From Brevibacterium sediminis (GTDB lineage: Bacteria; Actinomycetota; Actinomycetes; Actinomycetales; Brevibacteriaceae): a DNA stretch of 64,000 nt. The notes beneath the pieces are model-generated. The model was given only the letters and a program-made list of their open reading frames with translations. It was not told where the DNA came from and did no database searches. A program made the translations under genes and the position numbers. The stretch covers positions 744,001-808,000 of the forward strand of contig NZ_JABKDD010000001.1 of the NCBI RefSeq assembly GCF_013623905.1, written 5' to 3'. Of this stretch, positions 9,638 to 20,479 are shown in pieces (position 1 is the stretch's first letter; each line of letters begins with the position of its first letter).

Positions 9638-10633
9638 CTACCACTGCTCGGCGACGCCGATCCCGGCGTCCAACAACATGTCACGGTAGCATGCCGCCAG
9701 CTTGAGGCTGTCATGCTGTCCCTGCCTCCGTGAGCGCAGGGGACGTTCCCAGAGTTTCGCTCCGAACATGTCCTCGGCCCGCTGCGGCAGGTCGGGTTCG
9801 AGTTCGGTGGCCGCCTCGTCGACGAGAACATAGTCCAAGGTCAGTGAGCGGGCATGACGGTGGAGGGAGACGAGGTGTTCGCCGAGGCTCAGGTCCTTCG
9901 TCTCACCGTCGGTGGAACTGAGGTTGAGCGTGAGGGATTTCACCGCTGTCGAGGCCACGATCGCCTCGGCGAGCGAAGGCACGAGCAGGTGCGGCATCAC
10001 TGAGGTGTACCAGGAGCCGGGGCCGAGGTTGAGAACCTCGGCCTCCTCCACGGCTTCGATCGTCTCGTAGCGGGCCGGTGGGGCAGCCGGGTCGAGGCGC
10101 ACGGTCTCGACGTGGCCGATCGTGGAGGCGAGCACGGACTGTCCGCGCACGACCTGGAAGGAGCCGGGGAACTTCACATCGGCTTCGATCGTCAGCGGCA
10201 CCGAGGACATCGGCAGCACTCGACCGTGAGCGCGCAGCAGCCGGGCCATCCAGTCCAGGCCGGCCACATGGTCGCCGTGGATCTGCCACAGTGCTGCGAT
10301 GAGCAGATTGCCCACCGCGTGACCGTGCAGCTCACCTGTCGATTCGAACCGGTGCTGGATGACATCACGCCAGGTCTGGCCCCACGTGCCGTCGTCGCAG
10401 AGTGCGGCCAGAGCCATCCTCAGATCGCCGGGAGGCAGTCCGCCGAGTTCGTCGCGCAGTCGTCCGGATGAGCCGCCGTCGTCGGCGACTGTGACGACCG
10501 CGGTGAGGTCTTCGGTGAGCAGACGGAACGCCCTCAGCGCCGCGTAGAGTCCGTGACCGCCGCCGAAGGAGACGATATTGGGACCGTCCTTCTGAGCGCC
10601 CGTGGAGATGACGGGCAGATCTTCGGTCTCCAT
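9638..10633 (-). CDS. yvcK: Gluconeogenesis factor YvcK / CofD-like UDP-sugar-binding protein
   Basis: The 331-residue protein has the CofD-like glycine-rich motif [15 protein letters not shown] and [15 protein letters not shown] near the N-terminus, followed by the [12 protein letters not shown] segment. The family (CuvA in mycobacteria) binds UDP-sugars and is needed for normal cell shape and growth on gluconeogenic carbon; it is not a transferase like CofD itself. The start lies one base after the rapZ stop (TGAC then ATG), so it is translationally coupled to rapZ. Confidence 0.92.
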   Translation of the reverse strand: METEDLPVISTGAQKDGPNIVSFGGGHGLYAALRAFRLLTEDLTAVVTVADDGGSSGRLRDELGGLPPGDLRMALAALCDDGTWGQTWRDVIQHRFESTGELHGHAVGNLLIAALWQIHGDHVAGLDWMARLLRAHGRVLPMSSVPLTIEADVKFPGSFQVVRGQSVLASTIGHVETVRLDPAAPPARYETIEAVEEAEVLNLGPGSWYTSVMPHLLVPSLAEAIVASTAVKSLTLNLSSTDGETKDLSLGEHLVSLHRHARSLTLDYVLVDEAATELEPDLPQRAEDMFGAKLWERPLRSRRQGQHDSLKLAACYRDMLLDAGIGVAEQW

Positions 10634-10634
10634 G

Positions 10635-11525
10635 TCATTCTCTTCCCAGATCGCGGTGACGCACGGCCACTGGGATCCCGGTCTGGGCCGACAGCAGTCG
10701 TCCGACCCTTTCGCTGATCGCCACGGAACGGTGTTTGCCGCCCGTGCAGCCGATGCCGATCATCGCGTAGCCGCGGCCCTCGTGCAGATATCCCTCGGCG
10801 ACGGTGGACAGGGTTGCGGCATAGCGTTCGATGAATTCCTCGGCGCCGTTCTGCTCGAGGACGTAGGCCGCGACATCGGAGTCGAGTCCGTTGTGTCCGC
10901 GCAGATGGGGAATCCAGTACGGATTCGGCAGGAAGCGGACGTCGGCGACGTGGTCGGCGTCCTTGGGCAGGCCGTATTTGAAGCCGAAGCTCATCACCGT
11001 CAGCCGCAGCGGCGGGGTGTCGTCGTCGCTGAAGCGTTTGCGCACCTCCGCGGAGAGCTGGTGCACGTTGAGGTCGGAGGTGTCGACGATGATATCGGCG
11101 CGGTGTTTGAGGGACTCGAGTTCGGCACGTTCGGCTTCGATGCCGTCGAGCAGGGTCCCCTCCCCCTGCAGTGGGTGGGGCCGCCTGGTCGATTCGAAAC
11201 GTCGGACGAGGACTTCGTCGGAGGCGTCGAGGAAGACGATGCGCAGGGACAGACCCTGATCGACGAAATCGCTGATCGTCTCCTGCAGTTCGGTGTACTT
11301 CGTCCGCCCTTTGGCGTCGATGACGATGGCGATCTTCGGCAGGGCGCCGTCGGCACGGGCGACGAGTTCGACGAGCGGACGCATCATCTGCGGCGGAAGG
11401 TTGTCGACGACATACCAGTCCATGTCTTCGAGCACATTGGCCACGGTGGTGCGGCCTGCTCCGGACATGCCGGTGACGAGCACAACCTCGATGGGGTGGT
11501 CGGATCCGTTCGATTCGGCCTGCAC
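10635..11525 (-). CDS. rapZ: RNase adapter / nucleotide-binding protein RapZ (YvcJ family)
   Basis: The 296-residue protein has a P-loop of actinobacterial form, GMSGAGRTTVANVLED, then YVVDNLPPQMM, LRIVFLDASDEVLVRRFEST, and the C-terminal GIGCTGGKHRSVAISE segment that defines the YvcJ/RapZ family. The family hydrolyses GTP/ATP; the E. coli member adapts RNase E to GlmZ, while the role in actinobacteria is unclear. The start is ambiguous: GTG 11525 is 10 nt after AGGAGG (11536-11541), GTG 11531 only 4 nt after it, and a longer frame starts at 11585. A TAGAGT at 11587-11592 could be the promoter. Confidence 0.92.
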   Translation of the reverse strand: MQAESNGSDHPIEVVLVTGMSGAGRTTVANVLEDMDWYVVDNLPPQMMRPLVELVARADGALPKIAIVIDAKGRTKYTELQETISDFVDQGLSLRIVFLDASDEVLVRRFESTRRPHPLQGEGTLLDGIEAERAELESLKHRADIIVDTSDLNVHQLSAEVRKRFSDDDTPPLRLTVMSFGFKYGLPKDADHVADVRFLPNPYWIPHLRGHNGLDSDVAAYVLEQNGAEEFIERYAATLSTVAEGYLHEGRGYAMIGIGCTGGKHRSVAISERVGRLLSAQTGIPVAVRHRDLGRE

Positions 11526-11609
11526 GCTCACTCGTCCTCCTCTGTCCGTGCCCGATCGGTCGGTGGGCACTGTACCTCTCGGCACTACTCTAGGGCAGAA
11601 TCGCAGAGC

Positions 11610-13469
11610 TCAGTCGGCCAGAGCCGTGACGATCTTCGCGGCGAGGGAGGGACCGATTCCCTTGACCTCGCAGATCTCCTCGGCGGTGGCAGCACGGACC
11701 TTCTTCACAGATCCGAAATGGCGCAGCAGAGCGGTGCGCTTCGACTCTCCGAGACCCGGAATGTCGTCGAGCACGGAACTCGTCATCGCCTTCGCACGTT
11801 TCGACCGGTGATAGGTGATGGCGAAGCGGTGGGCCTCATCACGCAGGCGCTGCATGAGGAAGAGCCCTTCGGAGTTGCGTGGGAGGATGACCGGGAACGG
11901 ATCGTCCGGTATCCAGATCTCTTCGAGCCGTTTGGCCAGACCGACGACGGAGATGTCGACGATGCCGAGATCCGTCAGTGCCCGCGTCGCTGCCGCAACC
12001 TGCGGGCCGGCACCGTCGACGACGAGGAGGCTGGGTCGATAGCCGAAGCGCTCATCGGGCTCCTCGGAGGTCATCTGTTCGAGGTAGCGGCTGAAGCGAC
12101 GGGAGACGACGTCGTACATCGAAGCCGTGTCGTCGGCCGCGGCTTCACCGTGGATGGCGAAGTGTCGGTAGTCGCGCTTCTTCGCCATTCCGTCTTCGAA
12201 CACGACGAGGGAGGCGACGACGTTCGAGCCCTGGGTATGGGAGATGTCGATGCATTCGATGCGCAGCGGTGCTTCCGGCAGGTCGAGGTGCTCCTGGATC
12301 TCCTTGAGAGCCTGGCTGCGGGTCGTCAGGTCGGACGAGCGTTTGAGCTTGTGCTGGATGAGCGCTTCCTTCGCGTTCTTCCCCACGGTCTCCAGGGCCG
12401 CCTTCTTCTCCCCGCGCTCGGGTACCCGCACGGTCACCCGCGAACCGCGCTGCTCGCTCAGCCAGGCCTCCAGGGATTCCAGATCCGCCGGCAGTGTGTC
12501 GACGAGGATCTCCTTCGGAATCGCATCGGCATCGAGTCCGGAGTAGGCCTGTCGCAGGTAGTCGGTGGTCAGTTCCGCGGGCGTGTGATCATCGGAGCGT
12601 TCGATGATCCAGCCGCGTTGGCCGCGGATACGACCCTGGCGCACGTGGAAGACCTGGACGGAGGCTTCGAGCTCCTCGGTGACGAGGGCGAAGATATCGC
12701 AGTCGGCGCTCACCGACAGGACGACGGCGGATTTGTCGAGGACCTTCTGCAGGGCGGAGATCTCGTCGCGCAGACCGGCCGCGCGTTCGTAGTCGAGTTC
12801 GGCCGCGGCTTTGGCCATCTCCTTCTGCCGGTGGCTGATGAACCGGCCGGTGTTTCCGGACATGAAGTCGGAGATGCTGCGGGCCAAGTCCTTGTGATCG
12901 TCCTTGCTGATCTGACCGACGCAGGGAGCGGCGCATTTGTCGATATATCCGAGCAGGCAGGGCCTGCCGCTGCGTTCGGCCCGCCGGTAGACCCCTGCTG
13001 TGCAGGTGCGCATCGGGAAGGCCTTGAGCAGCAGGTCGAGGGTGTCCTTGATCGCCCACACCTGAGCGAAGGGACCGAAGTACTTCACGCCCTTGCGTCG
13101 TTTTCCCCGGGTGATGAAGGCCCGAGGCACCTCGTCATTCATCGTGATCGCGAGGTAGGGGTAGGACTTGTCGTCGCGGAACATGACATTGAACCGCGGG
13201 TTGAACTCGTTGATCCACGTCCATTCGAGCTGCAGAGCTTCGACCTCGGTGTCGACGACGGTCCACTCCACCGAGTTCGCGGTGTGGACCATCGTCGAGG
13301 TGCGCGGGTGCAGCTGGGCAGGGTTGGCGAAGTACGAGTTGAGTCGGTTGCGGAGGTTCTTCGCCTTTCCGACATAGATCACCCGCCGGTCGGGGTCACG
13401 GAATTTGTAGACCCCGGCCGATGTGGGGATCGACCCGGTGGCCGGACGGTAGGTGGATGGATCAGGCAT
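11610..13469 (-). CDS. uvrC: Excinuclease ABC subunit C
   Basis: Makes both incisions around a DNA lesion in nucleotide excision repair after UvrA/UvrB loading. The 619-residue protein shows the N-terminal GIY-YIG nuclease (AGVYKF...IYVGKAKNLRNRL), a UvrB-binding UVR motif around residues 205-240 (EMAKAAAELDYERAAGLRDE), the RNase H-like 5' nuclease domain in its second half, and C-terminal tandem helix-hairpin-helix motifs (IPGLGESKRTALLRHF, VKGIGPSLAAKIV). It starts 5 nt after uvrA, so the two repair genes are co-transcribed. Confidence 0.97.
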   Translation of the reverse strand: MPDPSTYRPATGSIPTSAGVYKFRDPDRRVIYVGKAKNLRNRLNSYFANPAQLHPRTSTMVHTANSVEWTVVDTEVEALQLEWTWINEFNPRFNVMFRDDKSYPYLAITMNDEVPRAFITRGKRRKGVKYFGPFAQVWAIKDTLDLLLKAFPMRTCTAGVYRRAERSGRPCLLGYIDKCAAPCVGQISKDDHKDLARSISDFMSGNTGRFISHRQKEMAKAAAELDYERAAGLRDEISALQKVLDKSAVVLSVSADCDIFALVTEELEASVQVFHVRQGRIRGQRGWIIERSDDHTPAELTTDYLRQAYSGLDADAIPKEILVDTLPADLESLEAWLSEQRGSRVTVRVPERGEKKAALETVGKNAKEALIQHKLKRSSDLTTRSQALKEIQEHLDLPEAPLRIECIDISHTQGSNVVASLVVFEDGMAKKRDYRHFAIHGEAAADDTASMYDVVSRRFSRYLEQMTSEEPDERFGYRPSLLVVDGAGPQVAAATRALTDLGIVDISVVGLAKRLEEIWIPDDPFPVILPRNSEGLFLMQRLRDEAHRFAITYHRSKRAKAMTSSVLDDIPGLGESKRTALLRHFGSVKKVRAATAEEICEVKGIGPSLAAKIVTALAD

Positions 13470-13474
13470 TCGGA

Positions 13475-16348
13475 TCAGAACTTGAGCATCGGCTTGAGGA
13501 ACCGTCCGGTGTGTGATTCGGCCACCTCGGCGACCTCTTCGGGAGTGCCCTGGGCGATGATCTGCCCACCGCCGCGGCCGCCCTCGGGTCCGAGGTCGAT
13601 GATGTGATCGGCATTGCCGATGACGTCGAGGTTGTGTTCGATGACGATGACCGTATTGCCTTTGTCGACGAGTCCCTGGAGGACCATGAGCAGCTTCGAG
13701 ATGTCCTCGAAGTGCAGACCGGTCGTCGGTTCGTCGAGCACGTAGACGGTGCGACCGCGGGAGCGCTTCTGCAGTTCGGCGGCGAGCTTGACACGCTGAG
13801 CCTCGCCGCCGGAGAGAGTCGTGGCCGGTTGGCCGAGTCGGACATAGCCGAGCCCCACCTCGACGAGGGTCTTGAGGTGTCGCGAGATCGCGGGAATCGC
13901 AGCGAAGAAGTCGTTGGCCTCCTCGATGGGCATGTCGAGGACCTCGGCGATGTTCTTGCCCTTGAACGTGACTTCCAGGGTCTCCCGGTTGTACCGGGCG
14001 CCCTGGCAGACCTCACAGGGGACGTAGACGTCGGGCAGGAAGTTCATCTCGATCTTGATCGTGCCGTCGCCGCTGCAGTTCTCGCAGCGTCCGCCCTTGA
14101 CGTTGAAGGAGAACCGACCGGGCAGATAGCCCCGGACCTTCGCCGATTCGGTTTCGGCGAACAGCCGGCGCACATGGTCGAAGACGCCGGTGTAGGTCGC
14201 GGGATTCGACCGCGGGGTGCGACCGATCGGAGACTGGTCGACGTGGACGACCTTGTCGAGATTGTCCAGGCCGGTCACGCGCTTGTGCCGTCCCGGCACC
14301 CGGGAGGCGCCGTTGAGGACGTTGGCCATCTGTGTGTAGAGGATCTCGTTGACCAGAGTCGATTTGCCCGAACCGGACACGCCGGTGACGGCGGTGAGCA
14401 CACCGAGGGGGAAGGACACCGTGACGTCGCGCAGGTTGTTCTCCACGGCCTTCTCGACGGTGACCATCCGGTCCTTGTCGACGGGGCGGCGGGTCGGCGG
14501 GATCTGGATCGCTCGTCGGCCGGAGAGATAGTCGCCGGTGATCGATCCTTCGGCATCCTTGAGGCCGGTGACGGGACCGGAGTAGACGACCTCGCCCCCG
14601 TGCTCGCCGGCACCGGGTCCGATATCGACGATCCAGTCGGCGGATTCGATGGTGTCTTCATCGTGTTCGACGACGATGAGGGTGTTGCCGAGATCCTTGA
14701 GCTTGTTGAGCGTTTCGATGAGTCGGCGGTTGTCGCGCTGATGCAGTCCGATCGAGGGCTCGTCGAGGACGTAGAGGACGCCGACGAGGCCGGAGCCGAT
14801 CTGCGTGGCCAGGCGGATGCGCTGGGCCTCACCGCCGGAGAGCGTACCGGCGGCCCGGTTGAGGCTGAGGTAGTCGAGGCCGACGTCGAGGAGGAAACCG
14901 AGGCGGGCGTTGATCTCCTTCATCACCTGCGCCGCCACGGCGGCATCGCGGGAGCTCAGCTCGAGGGAGCCGAGGAAGGAAGCCGCTTCGTCGAGGGCGA
15001 GTTCGGAGACCTCGGCGATGGACCTGTCTCCGACCTTGACGGCGAGGATCTCCGGTTTGAGGCGCGTACCGTCACAGCTGGCACACGGGATCTCGCGCAT
15101 ATAGGACTCGTAGCGTTCCCGCGACCACTCGGATTCTGTTTCCTCGTGCTTGCGCTGAATGTATTGGTAGACGCCTTCGAAGCCCGTCGAGTACGTGCGT
15201 TCACGCCCGAAGCGGTTCTTGTACTTGACGTGGACCTTGTAGTCCTTGCCCGTCAGAATCGCGGTCTTCGCGGACTTCGGCAGCTTCTTCCACGGCGTCT
15301 TCATATCGAAGCCGAGTTCGTCGCCGAGGCCCTTGAGCAGACGGTTGAAGTACTTCGAGACCTGTTTGCCTCCCGACCAGGGGGCGATGGCCCCGGAGCC
15401 GAGGCTGAGGTCCTCGTCGGGGACGACGAGATCTTCGTCGACCTGCAGGCGGGTGCCGATGCCGTCGCAGGTGGGGCAGGCGCCGAAGGGCGAGTTGAAG
15501 GAGAACGAGCGGGGTTCGATCTCGTCGATCGTCAGCGGGTGCTCGTTCGGGCACGACATGTGCTCGGAGAAAGTGCGGGTCGTGCCTTCGTCGACGAGTT
15601 CGATGTCGATGCGTCCGTCGGCGAGCCCCAGGGCGGTCTCGACGGAGTCGGTCAGCCGCGGGCGCATTCCCGATTTGGCGACGAGGCGGTCGACGACCAC
15701 GGAGATCGTGTGCTTGTACTGCTTCTCCAAGGTCGGCGGTTCGCTCAGGCTGATCTGCTCGCCGTCGACGATGGCCCTGGAGAAGCCCTTGGACTGCAGG
15801 TCGGTGAAGAGGTCGACGAATTCGCCCTTGCGGGACCGGACGACGGGAGCGAGGACGAGGAACTTCGTCCGCTCCTCGAGTTCGAGCAGCTGGTCGACGA
15901 TCTGCTGCGGGGTCTGCTTCGTGATGACCTCACCGCAGACGGGACAGTGCGGGATGCCGATCCGCGCCCACAGCAGGCGGAGGAAGTCATAGACCTCGGT
16001 GATCGTGCCGACGGTCGAACGCGGATTGCGCGATGTCGACTTCTGGTCGATCGACACCGCTGGAGACAGCCCTTCGATGAAGTCGACGTCGGGTTTGTCC
16101 ATCTGCCCGAGGAACATCCGTGCATAGGAGGACAGGGATTCGACGTAGCGTCGCTGCCCCTCGGCGAAGATCGTGTCGAAGGCCAGCGAGGATTTGCCGG
16201 AACCGGACAAGCCGGTGAACACGACCATCGAATCGCGCGGCAGCGCGATCTCGACGTTCTTGAGATTGTGTGCTCGCGCTCCCTTGACCCACAGGGTGTC
16301 GAGATGGGAGACGCCTGTCACTTGCTCACCGTTATTGGTTTTCATCAC
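13475..16348 (-). CDS. uvrA: Excinuclease ABC subunit A
   Basis: ATPase that finds lesions and loads UvrB. The 957-residue protein has two ABC modules: Walker [17 protein letters not shown] near the N-terminus and [15 protein letters not shown] in the second half, two LSGGEAQR signature motifs, and zinc-binding CxxC pairs (CPVC; CPTC; CENC...CEVC). GTG at 16348 is followed directly by an in-frame ATG at 16345. No ribosome binding site precedes either, but TACAGT stands exactly 6 nt before the GTG (16355-16360), favouring GTG and a leaderless message. It heads the leftward uvrA-uvrC-rapZ-yvcK-whiA block. Confidence 0.97.
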   Translation of the reverse strand: MMKTNNGEQVTGVSHLDTLWVKGARAHNLKNVEIALPRDSMVVFTGLSGSGKSSLAFDTIFAEGQRRYVESLSSYARMFLGQMDKPDVDFIEGLSPAVSIDQKSTSRNPRSTVGTITEVYDFLRLLWARIGIPHCPVCGEVITKQTPQQIVDQLLELEERTKFLVLAPVVRSRKGEFVDLFTDLQSKGFSRAIVDGEQISLSEPPTLEKQYKHTISVVVDRLVAKSGMRPRLTDSVETALGLADGRIDIELVDEGTTRTFSEHMSCPNEHPLTIDEIEPRSFSFNSPFGACPTCDGIGTRLQVDEDLVVPDEDLSLGSGAIAPWSGGKQVSKYFNRLLKGLGDELGFDMKTPWKKLPKSAKTAILTGKDYKVHVKYKNRFGRERTYSTGFEGVYQYIQRKHEETESEWSRERYESYMREIPCASCDGTRLKPEILAVKVGDRSIAEVSELALDEAASFLGSLELSSRDAAVAAQVMKEINARLGFLLDVGLDYLSLNRAAGTLSGGEAQRIRLATQIGSGLVGVLYVLDEPSIGLHQRDNRRLIETLNKLKDLGNTLIVVEHDEDTIESADWIVDIGPGAGEHGGEVVYSGPVTGLKDAEGSITGDYLSGRRAIQIPPTRRPVDKDRMVTVEKAVENNLRDVTVSFPLGVLTAVTGVSGSGKSTLVNEILYTQMANVLNGASRVPGRHKRVTGLDNLDKVVHVDQSPIGRTPRSNPATYTGVFDHVRRLFAETESAKVRGYLPGRFSFNVKGGRCENCSGDGTIKIEMNFLPDVYVPCEVCQGARYNRETLEVTFKGKNIAEVLDMPIEEANDFFAAIPAISRHLKTLVEVGLGYVRLGQPATTLSGGEAQRVKLAAELQKRSRGRTVYVLDEPTTGLHFEDISKLLMVLQGLVDKGNTVIVIEHNLDVIGNADHIIDLGPEGGRGGGQIIAQGTPEEVAEVAESHTGRFLKPMLKF

Positions 16349-16354
16349 CTGACC

Positions 16355-16360
16355 ACTGTA
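16355..16360 (-). promoter_or_regulatory. Predicted -10 element for leaderless uvrA transcript
   Basis: TACAGT on the minus strand, 6 nt before the GTG start. No LexA-type palindrome is visible in the 54-nt gap to the helicase gene. Confidence 0.45.
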
Positions 16361-16402
16361 TTACTCGGCACTGACATTGCTGTATTCGCAGCGGTTTCCG
16401 GC

Positions 16403-18898
16403 TCATCTGCCGATCTCCCCGACGGAGAGGATGCGCAGCACGATATCTCCGGATTCGTCGCTGGCGGCCACGTCCACCTCGGCGTCGATGGCCCAGTCCC
16501 TGTTGTCGTCGGGATCGGCGAGGATCTGTCGGACGCTCCATGTGTCTGAACCGGGGCTGATGTCGATATATTCCCGACCGCGGGCTTTCTGGTCGACGAT
16601 GAGCTCCCCGTATTCGTCGTAGAAGTCCTCGATCGCGTCTTCCCAGGCCCGGGAGTCGAATCCGGATTCGGCGTCGAGGCGGCCGAGTTCCGTGTAGTTA
16701 GCACGTTCGGCCAGCAGCACTCGGTGGAACAGGGCATTGCGGACCTCTGCGGTGAACACCTTCGTATTCTCGGAGAATCGGCGGTCGAGTGCCGGCAGCT
16801 CGTCGGCGGCTTCGGTGGGGTCGAGTCCCTGCAGGGTCCGCCATTCGTCGAGCAGCGACGAATCCGTCCGGGCGATGGTCTCACCACACCATTCGATGAT
16901 GGTCTCGAGTTCCTCGGTCCTGTTCTCCGCGGGGACGTTGTGGAGCAGTGCGCGGTAGACGTCGGTGAGGTAGCGCAGCAGGCTGCCCTCGGCCCGGGCG
17001 AGACCGTAGTAGCCGACGAACTGGGTGAAGCCCATGGCCTGCTCGAGCATGTCGCGGACGACGGATTTGGGTTCGAAGCCGCCTCGGTGCAGCCAGGGAT
17101 GAGTCTCGACGAAGTGGTCGAAGGCCGGGTCGAGCATCTCGGCCAGGGGTGCGGGACTTTCGATCTCGTCGAGGATCGCCATTCGTTCGGCGTATTCGAC
17201 GCCCTCGGCCTTGAGTTCAGCCAGGGTCTCTCCCTTGATCCGGTCGAGTTGGCCCTTCAGTATCTGGAACGGCACCGAGGTGGTCGCCTCGACGATGGAT
17301 ACGACGTCGAGGGCGTAGGTGTCGTCGTTATCGTCGAGAAGCTCCAGTGCGGCAAGCACGAAAGGAGCCAGGGGCTGGTTGAGCGCGAACTGGGGGCCGA
17401 GGTCCTGGGTGGCGATGAGTTCGCTGCCGCGGACCTCGATGAGTCCGGCGTCGATGAGGGAGCGTCCGATGCTGATCGCGGTGAGTTTGAGGTCGAGCCG
17501 GCGTTCCCTTGTCTCATGTGTCTTGTCGATGAAGTCGCTGATCGTCGACACATCGGAGCCGGGGCGGGCGACGAGGTTGAGGATCGTCGAATGGTCGATC
17601 TTCATCCGCGGCCGCAGGGTCTCGGATTCGCCTTCGATGAGTTTTGCGAAGGTCTCTTCGGACCAGCCGACGAAGCCGACCGGGGCGGCCTTCTTCTTGA
17701 CCTTCTTCTTTTTCTTCTTGTCATCGTTGGCCGCTTTGGCATCCGCCTTGAGGTTGTCGATGACGTGTTCGGGGGCTTGGGCGATGACGTAGCCGCGGGT
17801 GTCGAATCCGGCGCGGCCGGCACGTCCGGCGAGCTGTTGGAACTCGCGGACGCTGAGTCGGCGCATCTTCCGCCCGTCGAACTTCGTCAGTCCGGTCAGC
17901 AGCACGGAGCGGATGGGCACATTGATGCCCACACCGAGGGTGTCGGTGCCGGAGATGACGAGCAGCAGTCCCTTCAGCGCGAGCTGTTCGATGAGGCGGC
18001 GGTACTTCGGCAGCATTCCGGCGTGGTGGACGCCGACGCCGTGCAGCAGCAGTTTGCGCAGACTGGTCCCGAATCCCTTGCCGAAGGTGAAGCCCTTGAT
18101 GGCTGCGGCGATGGCGGCCTTCTGTTCCTTGGAGGCAAGGTCGACCGAGAGCAGGTTGGTGGCGAGGTCGATGGCACCGTTCTGAGAGTAGGAGACGACG
18201 TAGACCGGGGCCTTGTCGTTGCGGACGAGTCCGCGGAGAGTGTCCGAGAGCGTCTCCGTCGAATATTCGTAGTCGAGCGGGACCGGCCGGGTCGCCGAGG
18301 TGACCACGGAGGAGTCGCGTCCGGTCGTCTCCGTCATCGTCCGTCGGATGTCGGTGGTGTCGCCCAAGGTGGCGGACATGAGGACGAACTGGGTCTGCGG
18401 CATCTCGAGGAGGGGCACCTGCCAGGCCCAACCGCGGGAGGGGTCGGCGACGTAGTGGAATTCGTCCATGACGACCATTCCTGCGTCGAGCATTCCGCCT
18501 TCGCGCAGCGCCTGGTTGGCCAGGATCTCCGCCGTGGCGCAGATGACGGGCGCCTCCGGGTTGACGGTGGAGTCGCCGGTGATCATCCCGACGTTCTCGG
18601 CGCCGAAAGCGTCGATGAGGGAGAAGAACTTCTCGCTCACCAGGGCCTTGAGCGGGGCCGTGTAGTACGACCGGATCCCGCGGGTGAAGGACTGGTAGAG
18701 AGCGAACAGAGCGACGAGTGACTTCCCCGAGCCGGTCGGGGTCGCCATGATCGTATTGTCTCCGGCGAGGATCGTGAGGAACGCCTCGTCCTGAGCCGGG
18801 TAAGGCTCGACACCGATCTCTCGGCAGTATTCGCCGAAGGACTCGTAGATCGTGTCGTCGTCAGCGAATTCCGCTGGGATCTCCTGCAATCTGGCCAC
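16403..18898 (-). CDS. DEAD/DEAH-box RNA/DNA helicase, Ski2-like, with C-terminal DUF3516-type region
   Basis: The 831-residue protein has superfamily-2 helicase motifs in order: Walker A MATPTGSGKSLVAL, PLKALVSE (Ia), the Walker B box DEFHYV, motif III LMSATLGD, and motif VI QLAGRAGRAGFDTRG. A lysine-rich linker (DDKKKKKKVKKK) follows the helicase core, then a long C-terminal region characteristic of the actinobacterial DUF3516 helicases. The role is unknown; Ski2-like enzymes usually act on RNA. The start is uncertain: GTG 18898 (VARLQEIPAEF) is preceded by AAAGG 13 nt away; a longer frame begins with GTG at 18961. A TAGGAT at 18934-18939 may be its -10. It diverges from the YciI gene. Confidence 0.88.
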   Translation of the reverse strand: MARLQEIPAEFADDDTIYESFGEYCREIGVEPYPAQDEAFLTILAGDNTIMATPTGSGKSLVALFALYQSFTRGIRSYYTAPLKALVSEKFFSLIDAFGAENVGMITGDSTVNPEAPVICATAEILANQALREGGMLDAGMVVMDEFHYVADPSRGWAWQVPLLEMPQTQFVLMSATLGDTTDIRRTMTETTGRDSSVVTSATRPVPLDYEYSTETLSDTLRGLVRNDKAPVYVVSYSQNGAIDLATNLLSVDLASKEQKAAIAAAIKGFTFGKGFGTSLRKLLLHGVGVHHAGMLPKYRRLIEQLALKGLLLVISGTDTLGVGINVPIRSVLLTGLTKFDGRKMRRLSVREFQQLAGRAGRAGFDTRGYVIAQAPEHVIDNLKADAKAANDDKKKKKKVKKKAAPVGFVGWSEETFAKLIEGESETLRPRMKIDHSTILNLVARPGSDVSTISDFIDKTHETRERRLDLKLTAISIGRSLIDAGLIEVRGSELIATQDLGPQFALNQPLAPFVLAALELLDDNDDTYALDVVSIVEATTSVPFQILKGQLDRIKGETLAELKAEGVEYAERMAILDEIESPAPLAEMLDPAFDHFVETHPWLHRGGFEPKSVVRDMLEQAMGFTQFVGYYGLARAEGSLLRYLTDVYRALLHNVPAENRTEELETIIEWCGETIARTDSSLLDEWRTLQGLDPTEAADELPALDRRFSENTKVFTAEVRNALFHRVLLAERANYTELGRLDAESGFDSRAWEDAIEDFYDEYGELIVDQKARGREYIDISPGSDTWSVRQILADPDDNRDWAIDAEVDVAASDESGDIVLRILSVGEIGR

Positions 18899-18963
18899 GC
18901 TGATGCACAGACCTTTCCGATTAGACTGATTCCATCCTATTGCTCGACACCGAGGAGTCACAT

Positions 18964-19254
18964 ATGCCGGTCTTCGCCGTCACCTACCACTATGGTCCCG
19001 CTACGGACACGCGGATGGAACACCGCCCTGCGCATCGCCGCTGGCAGGCGGAGCTGAATGAGGCCGGGACGATCCTCGCCTCCGGTCCCCTGGACAACGA
19101 TCCGCAGCCGGGAGGGCTGCTGATCCTCAACGCTGCCGACCGTGCGGAGGTCGAAGGCCACCTCGCCGCCGATCCCTATGCCTCGCTCGGTGTCATCGAG
19201 TCGACGGACATCCGCGAATGGACTCCCGTGTTCGGCCCCTTCGCCCAGGGCTGA
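18964..19254 (+). CDS. YciI family protein
   Basis: A 96-residue ferredoxin-fold protein starting MPVFAVTYHYGP, with HRPAHRRWQAEL and the central ASGPLDND segment of the YciI/YCII family; the histidine and aspartate motifs of the putative active site are present. Family members are proposed small dehydratase- or isomerase-like enzymes, and no substrate can be named here. The ATG at 18964 is 6 nt after GAGGAG, which selects it over the ATG at 18940. It is a single-gene unit ending at the terminator at 19296-19339. Confidence 0.88.
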   Translation: MPVFAVTYHYGPATDTRMEHRPAHRRWQAELNEAGTILASGPLDNDPQPGGLLILNAADRAEVEGHLAADPYASLGVIESTDIREWTPVFGPFAQG

Positions 19255-19295
19255 GCGTCGCACTGCCGGTCCGGTTCTGCCCTGACCGGGAAGAC

Positions 19296-19339
19296 ACGAG
19301 CGGGGTCCGTCTCGAGAGATCGAGACGGACCCCGCTCGT
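19296..19339. terminator. Bidirectional terminator between yciI-like gene and terC
   Basis: Perfect 20-bp stem: ACGAGCGGGGTCCGTCTCGA (19296-19315), loop GAGA, complement at 19320-19339, followed by TCTGT on the plus strand. It lies 41 nt after the YciI stop and 47 nt beyond the terC stop. Confidence 0.85.
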
Positions 19340-19386
19340 TCTGTGCCGACACCGAGGCGGTGTCAGCGCGACCGGGTCCGATCGGC

Positions 19387-20445
19387 TCAGGCCTCTTCGG
19401 ATTCGTTCGAGCTGACGTCCTTGAAGGAGATGCCGTCCTTCTTCATCTTCACGAGTGAGGCGACGGTGGCCACCACCATGGCGAGGACGATGACGGTCAG
19501 GGACAGCCACGTCGGCACCTCGGGGATCGAGTGACCCCACGAGAGGAACTCCCAATCGCTCGAATGCAGAGCGTGGATGATGAGCTTGACGCCGATGAAG
19601 CCGAGGATCGCGGCGATTCCGTAGTGGAGGTAGACGAGCTTGTCGACGAGTCCCCCGAGCAGGAAGTACAGCTGACGCAATCCCATGAGAGCGAACACGT
19701 TCGCGGTGAACACGAGGAACGCATTCTGAGTGACGCCGAAGATCGCGGGAATCGAGTCGAGCGCGAACATCACATCGGTCGAGCCGATGGCGATGAACAC
19801 GATGAACATCGGGGTCCAGTACTTCTTGTTGTCGTCGAGGGTCACCCGCAGCTTGTTGCCGTGGTATTCGTCGACGACGTTGATCCGCTTGCGCAGGAAC
19901 CGGATGAGACCGTTTTCGCCGTCGCCGTCGTCTTCGGAGCTGAAGGCCTGCCGGTAGGCGACGATGAGGAGGAAGATGCCGAAGATGAAGAAGACCTCGA
20001 CGAAGGCGCTGATGATCGCCGCACCCGCGAGGATGAAGATGCCGCGGAAGATGATGGCGATGATGATGCCGACCATGAGCACTTCCTGCTGGTACTTCCG
20101 CGGTACCGAAAAGCTGCCCATGATGATGATGAAGACGAACAGGTTGTCGATGCTCAACGAGTACTCGAGCAGCCAGCCGGTGAGGAACTCGCTGCCGTGC
20201 TGGGCATCGCCGATGGCGAAGAGCGCGCCGGCGAAGACCAGAGCCAGGGCGACGTAGAAGGCGACCCAGATGCTCGCTTCCCGCATCGACGGGGTGTGTG
20301 GTCGCTTGACGACCAGCAGGAGGTCGAAGACGAGGATCGCAACGACGATGATTCCCGAGGTGATCATGAACCAGACGGGAATCGGAGATTCGCTCGCAGC
20401 AGCGGCGTTGCCGCCGGCCGCGAGCGTGGAGGACAGAATATCCAT
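19387..20445 (-). CDS. TerC family integral membrane protein (probable manganese/metal exporter)
   Basis: A 352-residue protein with about eight hydrophobic segments and the TerC signature EYSLSIDNLFVFIIIMGSF, whose acidic SIDN residues are conserved metal-site candidates, and a second acidic pair in GSTDVMFALDSIPAIFGV. TerC/Alx proteins are implicated in manganese export and in metalation of secreted enzymes. The ATG at 20445 has GAAAGG 5 nt upstream. The 135-nt leader carries a yybP-ykoY-like motif, which supports manganese-dependent control. Confidence 0.93.
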   Translation of the reverse strand: MDILSSTLAAGGNAAAASESPIPVWFMITSGIIVVAILVFDLLLVVKRPHTPSMREASIWVAFYVALALVFAGALFAIGDAQHGSEFLTGWLLEYSLSIDNLFVFIIIMGSFSVPRKYQQEVLMVGIIIAIIFRGIFILAGAAIISAFVEVFFIFGIFLLIVAYRQAFSSEDDGDGENGLIRFLRKRINVVDEYHGNKLRVTLDDNKKYWTPMFIVFIAIGSTDVMFALDSIPAIFGVTQNAFLVFTANVFALMGLRQLYFLLGGLVDKLVYLHYGIAAILGFIGVKLIIHALHSSDWEFLSWGHSIPEVPTWLSLTVIVLAMVVATVASLVKMKKDGISFKDVSSNESEEA

Positions 20446-20479
20446 GGATGCCTTTCGTGGTGAACAGGATGTATCCAGG